A DNA stretch of 18,991 nt from CAYWBI01 sp964456445 (lineage in GTDB: Bacteria; Calditrichota; Calditrichia; Calditrichales; J004), in the NCBI GenBank assembly GCA_964456445.1, contig CAYWBI010000064.1, positions 1-18,991 on the forward strand, in the 5' to 3' direction. The notes beneath the pieces were generated by a model. That model was not told the origin of the DNA and searched no databases. It saw only the letters and a program-made list of their open reading frames with translations. Positions 1 to 6,500 of the stretch are shown here, in pieces (the first letter of the stretch is position 1; the number at the start of each line of letters is the position of its first letter). The translations under genes and the position numbers were made by a program.

Positions 1-108
1 TAAAGTAAGAAGGGGGCCCTTTTATTTCATTAACTTTTTAACATAATAGCTTGGCGACTTCGCGGTAAAACTTTTAACGGATAATAACAACCCTGCACCC
101 ATTTGCGC

Positions 109-145
109 TATAATTTTCGGTTCAAGGACAAAGCATCGACACGGT
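109..145 (+). repeat. Imperfect direct repeat, copy 1
   Basis: About 37 bases here match 242-279 with roughly six mismatches and one single-base gap by eye. The best conserved part is GCATCGACAC at 133-142. The two copies are 133 bases apart and both lie upstream of the giant synthase gene, so a duplicated regulatory module is the simplest reading. Confidence 0.6.
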
Positions 146-157
146 ATTTTGGAGCGA

Positions 158-172
158 ATCGACTGTGTCGAT
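158..172. promoter_or_regulatory. Palindromic operator-like element, site 1
   Basis: The sequence reads ATCGAC-TGT-GTCGAT, an inverted repeat with 6-bp arms and a 3-base centre. Its exact reverse complement occurs within site 2 at 269-283. A further half-site ATCGACAC lies at 135-142. Two copies of one dyad element upstream of one gene suggest a binding site for a dimeric transcription factor. The factor is not identifiable from the sequence. Confidence 0.5.
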
Positions 173-241
173 TTAAAACTAACAAAGTGGAAAAATCGTG
201 CGGGTGGAAGAAAATTATCTAACACCAATTTTCGTGTACCG

Positions 242-279
242 TATAAATTTTGGGTATAAGGAAAAGGCATCGACACAGT
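242..279 (+). repeat. Imperfect direct repeat, copy 2
   Basis: Second copy of the roughly 37-base repeat at 109-145. It overlaps the longest palindrome (267-285) and starts with a TATAAA-like stretch. Confidence 0.6.
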
Positions 280-285
280 CGATGC
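267..285. promoter_or_regulatory. Palindromic operator-like element, site 2
   Basis: Perfect inverted repeat GCATCGAC-ACA-GTCGATGC (8-bp arms, 3-base centre). The inner 15 bases are the exact reverse complement of site 1 at 158-172. The centres lie 111 bases apart, close to a whole or half number of helical turns, so DNA looping is possible. A T-run at 294-300 lies 8 bases downstream of the dyad. That could alternatively make the dyad a weak terminator or attenuator hairpin, but the gap is longer than usual for an intrinsic terminator. Confidence 0.5.
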
Positions 286-405
286 GGTCCAAATTTTTTT
301 CTTTCTCCTATTGACCAACCGGAAAACAGGGGTTTCGATTTTTTTCGTGGCCCATATCAACCCTGTCAAGGAGGTGCGTTTACACAAATCCCGTTGAAAA
401 ACATT

Positions 406-543
406 ATGTCAGCTACAGATTTAAATCAATTTCTCGAATATGGTCTTTACCGAATTAAACCGGATGCGGCCCCAGCATCCAACGGTTACACACATCGATC
501 AAATCAACAAGGGAATATCCATGCTTTCTGCCGAACATGTTAA
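406..543 (+). CDS. Possible 45-aa upstream ORF overlapping the giant gene start
   Basis: An ATG at 406 opens a 45-codon frame that ends at 541-543, 23 bases inside the giant gene if that gene starts at 521. The peptide begins MSATDLNQFLEYGLYRIKPD and looks more protein-like than the in-frame extension of the giant ORF back to 440. No Shine-Dalgarno lies at normal distance; the strong AAGGAGGTG at 368-376 is about 30 bases away. It could be a translationally coupled leader peptide, a frameshifted remnant of the true N-terminus, or chance. No homologue is recognised. Confidence 0.25.
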   Translation: MSATDLNQFLEYGLYRIKPDAAPASNGYTHRSNQQGNIHAFCRTC

Positions 544-3500
544 GAATATCCGCACGTTTTTGGAAACCCAAAGCGCCGTTCAAAGAGTACGGGAACAGCA
601 AAATGCACGCAACCTTCTTCTCGGTCAAAGCCAATTGGGACAGGCAGATAGCAAACGGGATAAGCTTACAAAAGATTTAATGGACCGTCTTTCCACAGCC
701 ACGGAAATTTTTTGGCCAGATGCCGTGCAAAAAGAAATTTATGCGAATGACAGCGGTACACATATTATACCCAATCTGATAAAAAAATTATTTACCCGTA
801 TCCGTGTTAACGGCGTCGTGCGCCCCGGAACATTGGGCGATGCGCAGACTTTTGTAAAATGGGCGATTGAAAAGGGACAAAGTTATACGGTGCGCGGTGC
901 GGGAACATGGCCTTTTGGCGGCGCGGTCCCCCTGCACGATGACTGGCTGCTGGACCTGTCCAACCTGGATTTTCTTAAACTTAATGAAAAACATGAACTG
1001 CTGATATTTGGGGCGGGCGCCCTTTTCCCCAATATCCGTGCATTTTTAAAATCGACCGGTTATGCCCTAAAGCAGGAAATTACCAATCCAAACAGCGGAA
1101 CACTTGCCGGTTGGATCGTTACCGGGGGGCTTGGACTGGGTTCCTATAAATACGGAGCGGTCCGGGATGCGCTTGAAATACTGCTTGTCCTGCGCCCCGA
1201 CGGACAGATAGAAAGCCTTACGCCGGACCATGCGGATTTTGATACTTTTTTTGGCAGCGAGGGACAGGTGGGCATCGTACTTGGCGGCGCTATATCGCTT
1301 AGACGTCAGAGTTTTGTTTCCAAACCCTATGCCTTTTCTTTTGAAAGCACAAAGGATGTTCACACCTATTGCACCCGGCTGGGCGAACAGGGCATCACGC
1401 CTACCTCGGTCATTTATTTTGACAAATCCTATATTCAGGAAACGGCGCGCATCGAAAAACGCCATTTAAAAGAATTCTCCGAAGAGGCGCTGGAAAACAA
1501 CGATCAATCCCGCCTAAAGGAAGTACGCACAGACCGGGAGGCGTTAAACGAGTTGCAGGACAGTGAACACATACTGGTTTTACATTTTGACAGCAAAGCC
1601 GATTATCAGGCGGCATTGAAAACCCGTTTATTTAGTGCGGCGGGCGCACATATCCGCATCGGTCATCTCACCTTCCGCCAGCTCTCCATACCCCTGGCCC
1701 ATAAACTTTGGGCACATCGCTTTTTACCGGTTCAAATGAAACAAAGTGGTCCATCGATGTTGGTCAGCGAAACCATAATGCCACTTGATGCCTTTGTCAG
1801 TTATCAAAAGCTGCTCCGCCAGCTTCTGCGCCGTTTAATGAATATCGATTTGAAAAGTGAAGCACATTTACTGAAGGACGGCACCATCCTGCTCCAGTCC
1901 ATTGTTCTGGCCGATATCCGCACCTTTCGCCATAAACTGTATTTTGCCCTGGTGCCGTTGATGACACAGGCGGCCATAAATTTTGGTGCAAAACCCTATG
2001 GCATCGGTATCTGGAACTATCCGTTTCTTGGCGCCTGGAAAAAGAAGGAGGCAAAGCACGCGGAAAAACTGCTGGATCTGCGTAAAAAATTTCGGGGATC
2101 ATCCAGGATTAACCGCGGTAAATTTATAAATCCGAAAGGGCTTAGCGCTTTTTACCGCTTCTTTTCCCGCGTGATGCCCGCTTTTAACCGCTGGTTTATA
2201 AACACCACTTACAAACGGCAGCAGGGACAAAAAAGATCGCTCTCCTATCCGCTCGAAAAACTGGTCTGGCGGCTAAGCGCATTTTTCGTGACCCATACCA
2301 TCCCAACGGATTTGAAAAAGAAAGAGACGGCATTGGCCCAGCTTATTGCCCCCTGCGCGGAATGCGACAGTTGCGAACGTTCCTGTCCTACATCCGATGT
2401 GTTTGGCGTTTATGGCCCCGCCACCCCCATTACCCGCCGGAAAACAGCCGCACGAATTGCCTCGGGTGAAACTATAAGCGGCAGCGAAGCAAGAGGGTTT
2501 TTGGCCTGTACCCGCTGTGATAACTGTGTACGTGTTTGCCCCGCGGATGTATCGTTGACGGAAATCTTTGATCTGGTAGAAGAGGATAACCGCTTTATCC
2601 GTGCGCTAGCCATGAAAAAACCGGAAAAAGAAGCATACGTGGAGCGCTTTTGGCAAATAATGAAAGAAAGCCCCAATTATACCGCACATACCCATTCCGA
2701 ACAGAAGGACGGTCGCTCTCATCTCCAGCATGGTTTAAAAATAGCCTATCCACGTGGTTTTGAGTATGGTGAATTGTTTATCGATCCTAAAACATGTATC
2801 CATTGCGGAATGTGCAGTGATGAAAATGCCTGTATGTACGGTGCGCGTCATGGCCGTCCGCGCCAGATACCCGATTTATTGGATTTAAACTGCGCCCTGT
2901 GCAACGCCTGTGTAAATTACTGTCCTCAGAATAAAGAGGCCCAGCAGGAACGTTCACTGATCGACCGCTTCATCTATAATGCAACCGATCTTGAAGAAAA
3001 ACATTATTGGATAAACCGGCAGCAACGCGTGCATGACACGACCACCGTGCACCGCTCAAATAAACTGACGGAAATGGCCGATCGATATGTGACCGAAGAT
3101 ATCCTGATGGAGATTGACAAAGAAGCCTCCAGCGGACAAATACCCGTTTCGGGGATGGGCCAGGGTGACCGGCATATGGGTATTGGCTTCGATGCCGAAC
3201 GTTTTGCCCATTTTCACATCGTAGGACCCGCACAAAACCGCCTTCACGAAGGTGATCCCGAAGAAGAACTATCGGTTATTCTTGGCAAACGCGACAGCTA
3301 TTGCCGTTTTGACGGCGATGGAAACCCGATAGCCAACGGTCATCACACGTTGCGTTTGCAAAGCCCGATTTTGTACAACGCCCTCGAACTGGAAAGTAAC
3401 GGGCTGGTGGAACTGGCTTTGATCAAGGTGGCGGAAAAACAAGGCAGCCTGGTGGTCGTAGAGCTGGGACGGCTGTTGCAAAATTTTAATACCATCGAGC

Positions 3501-6500
3501 GTGAGGGCGGCTATCAGAGGTTGCCACGCGTAGTGATGCCCCGGGTGGACGGCGATTTGATCGATCAGCTGCAGACCAATCCACGGACCAACAGGGAATT
3601 CTTATCCGCCCTATGGGCCATGCCCGCTTTTGAAGTCTGCTGGCACACGGACTTAAAACGCACCATTGAGTATATCCGTGATTCGGTAAATGCCGCCGGT
3701 ATGCAGCAGCCGCTTATCGCCGGTTATCTCGAAGTTTCCGAATACGATTTGATTGGCTCGCTCAGCCCGGTCAGCGCAATCAAGGAAAAAATAAACCAAT
3801 TCCTGGATTCCGGCATTGATATTCTTCATGTCCACGGCAGACGCAACAAGGAAGATTATTTTGTTACCTCATCCGCCGTACGCGCTATTCATCACTATTT
3901 GATGCGTATCGGCAGACGGCATGAGGTCAGCATGATTGCTTCGGGCGGCATCCGCCTGGCATCGGATTCGCAAAAAACCGTTCAACGCGGCGCCGAAGCT
4001 ACCCTGATCGATTTTGCCGCCCTTCTGGCGCTTGACCCCAGCGCATACCGGGCAATCAAGGAAAATAAGGCCACCACCGAAAAACTACTAAGCCTCGATC
4101 TGGAAACTGCCGTCACCCGTCTGAACAACCAGGTGGAATCGCGTAAGGTGCAAATTCTCGAAGTGCTCGGGGCCTCCGGTTTCAAAGACATCAAAAAAAC
4201 CGTTGGCGAAGAAGGACGTCTGATCGATTTTCATCAGATCGAAAACAATTTGCAACGTCAGGTTTTTGAAAACGATGAACTGATTGCAAAATACAGTGAA
4301 CTAAACGCCCGGGCCATCGACCAGACACCGCTGGATACAGAAAACATCCACACCTACAGCCGGCTTAAATCCCGTTTAAAAACTCAAAATGTGCCCCATA
4401 ACTTCTATCGTCTGGATCAAACAAATCAAACCTTGTATAAACGTGATTATGTCTGGCCGGGGATGCTGATCGAAACAATGGGCCGTATGGCCGCCGCAGA
4501 TCCGGAGATGCTCGATTTTGCAAAATTGAACAAAACCGGTCTTTTGGGCGATGGCTTTGACGTCATGAAAATTCTTTATAATAAAGACCCGATGGAGGTG
4601 AGCGACGACGAACTCGACGGGGTAAAAACCGCCCTGCCCCTGGATAAAGGTCTGACGCTCAACGCTCCCTGGATGTTTGGAGGAAAATCCGTTGGTTCCA
4701 TTGGCCTGGATACCTGGCGGGCACATGTGGTTGCCGCACGTGAATTGGGCATCCAATTTGATACGGGCGAAGGAGGTTACCCCACACAAATTTTTTTAGA
4801 CAGCAAGGGACAACCGGTCTTTTTTGATGAACCAAGTCTGGAACTGATCGCTCCTTTTTTCAATGACCGGCAAACCTACACGATCAGCGAAATACAAACG
4901 ATCTTAAACGAAAACAACATTACCAGTAGCAGCCATCCAAATATCTATGAAAAAATAAAACAATACCCCACGCTAAAACCGGTTACTTTTGTAGTGGTTA
5001 TTGGCAAACAGGACGAACCCTTTGTATCCACTGAACTCAAGACCGGCCTTTTCGGGGTCAGTAAACAAACGATTCGCAAGGCACGCCGTGTTGTAATTGC
5101 CTTCTCTCAGGGCGCCAAAATGGGCATCGGAGGCCATATCCTTTCTCAAAAGGTCAATAAACTGGTCTCATATCTGAGAGGTGTGGACGGTAGCGAAGAA
5201 TTAAATGCCGATGCGCTGGAAAAATTGATGCAGCGTTTGCAAATGGCAGGCGATAAAAATACCGAGCTGAATGAAGTATCGGAGAAAAGCTTTAATTCCC
5301 TGGATGAAGCCCTGGCCAAGAACGAAATTACCGATGCCCTGCGGGATACCATCTTTGAAATCCAGGAAAAGGTTTTTCAGCTTCATACAAAAGGAAACCT
5401 GGATGAGATTAATTTCGAACAGATCATCGGCCAGTGTGAGTCGATTATCAAACATCGTTACTCCAGCATCATATCGCCGTTCCCGTTTCATAATTGCTAC
5501 TCCATTGAAGACGTAAAAGCTTTTATCGATGTGGTGCACATGATAAATCCTCAAGCGGTTGTGGCCGTAAAGGTCTCGCCCTCCAGCGACATCGAGTTTA
5601 TCGCGGCGGGTTTGGCACGTATCGCCCGCGACAACACCAACGAAGCATTGCAGGCCCGGTTTGGGGATACCCTATCCAAAATCACCCGGGAGGAGCGCGA
5701 CAACTATACGCGCACATACGGAATGAAACTTGAAATGTGGCTGGACGGCCCACGCGGGGGAACCGGCGCATCTCCCAATATCATCAAGGGCCAAATGGGG
5801 ATGCATATTGAATATGCCGTACCGCTTATCCATAAACGTCTGGTGCTGGATGGACTGCGGAATCATGTAACATTTATGGTATCCGGCGGGATACGCACAT
5901 TTGAAGATGTGATAAAAACCGTGGCCCTTGGCGCAGATGGGGTAATTTGGGGCACCGCCTGTCTGGTTTCGGTAGGTTGTGACAGGAACCGGAATTGTCA
6001 TGATGGCTGCTCCCGCGGGATAGCAACCAGTAACCTGACCATGCAAAAGCTACGCGATGTAGAAAACAATACCCGTCAGATGATTAACGCCTTTTTAATG
6101 ATGCAGATGCAGGTGATCCGGGCCCTGGCCGCGTTGGGGATGAAGGATATCCGCGAACTGCGCGGACGCTTTGACAAAATCCATTGGATTGGTCTAAAGG
6201 AACGCGTGGACCATCGCCAACGTCTGGAAAAGGAAGTGCAGCGTGCCATTAAAAAAGACGAACAATTATTTATGGAACGAAAAATTCATGCTACCGGCCA
6301 AAGCAATTGCGGTGTGGCTGCTTTAAACGGGACCGAAGCCATTCCTGGTTATATTCTGGATAGCGCGCTCGATGCTATGCGCAACCGGGGCATGGACGGC
6401 GTCGGTATCGCAAAAACCCTGTGTTTCCCGGATCATCCCGATGCCTACGCCTATAGCATTATGGTCAAAGGGATTTTGCAAACAGAGATCGAAGAGAATC

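Larger units (their letters stand above)
1..520. other. Non-coding leader upstream of the giant synthase gene
   Basis: No convincing gene is seen in the first 520 bases. The minus-strand open frame at 22-387 has a basic, low-complexity composition and no recognisable motif, so I leave it out. The stretch contains two imperfect direct repeats (109-145 and 242-279) and palindromic elements described separately. A full anti-Shine-Dalgarno match AAGGAGGTG lies at 368-376 with no ATG at normal spacing. A small open frame runs from 406 to 543. A weak promoter-like pair is TTGACC at 311-316 with TTCGAT at 334-339 (17-base spacer), which is a poor match and only a guess. Confidence 0.5.

Noticed and set aside
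10..23. G-run/C-run at the left edge as a terminator
   Set aside because: The symmetric core leaves only a two-base loop, so it cannot form a good hairpin; the upstream gene, if any, is outside the window.
22..387. 121-codon minus-strand open frame in the leader region
   Set aside because: Composition is basic and repetitive, no motif is recognisable, and it overlaps the repeats and palindromes better explained as regulatory DNA.
440..520. N-terminal extension of the giant protein from ATG 440
   Set aside because: No Shine-Dalgarno precedes 440 or 464, the extension has no recognisable content, and AAGGGA supports ATG 521.
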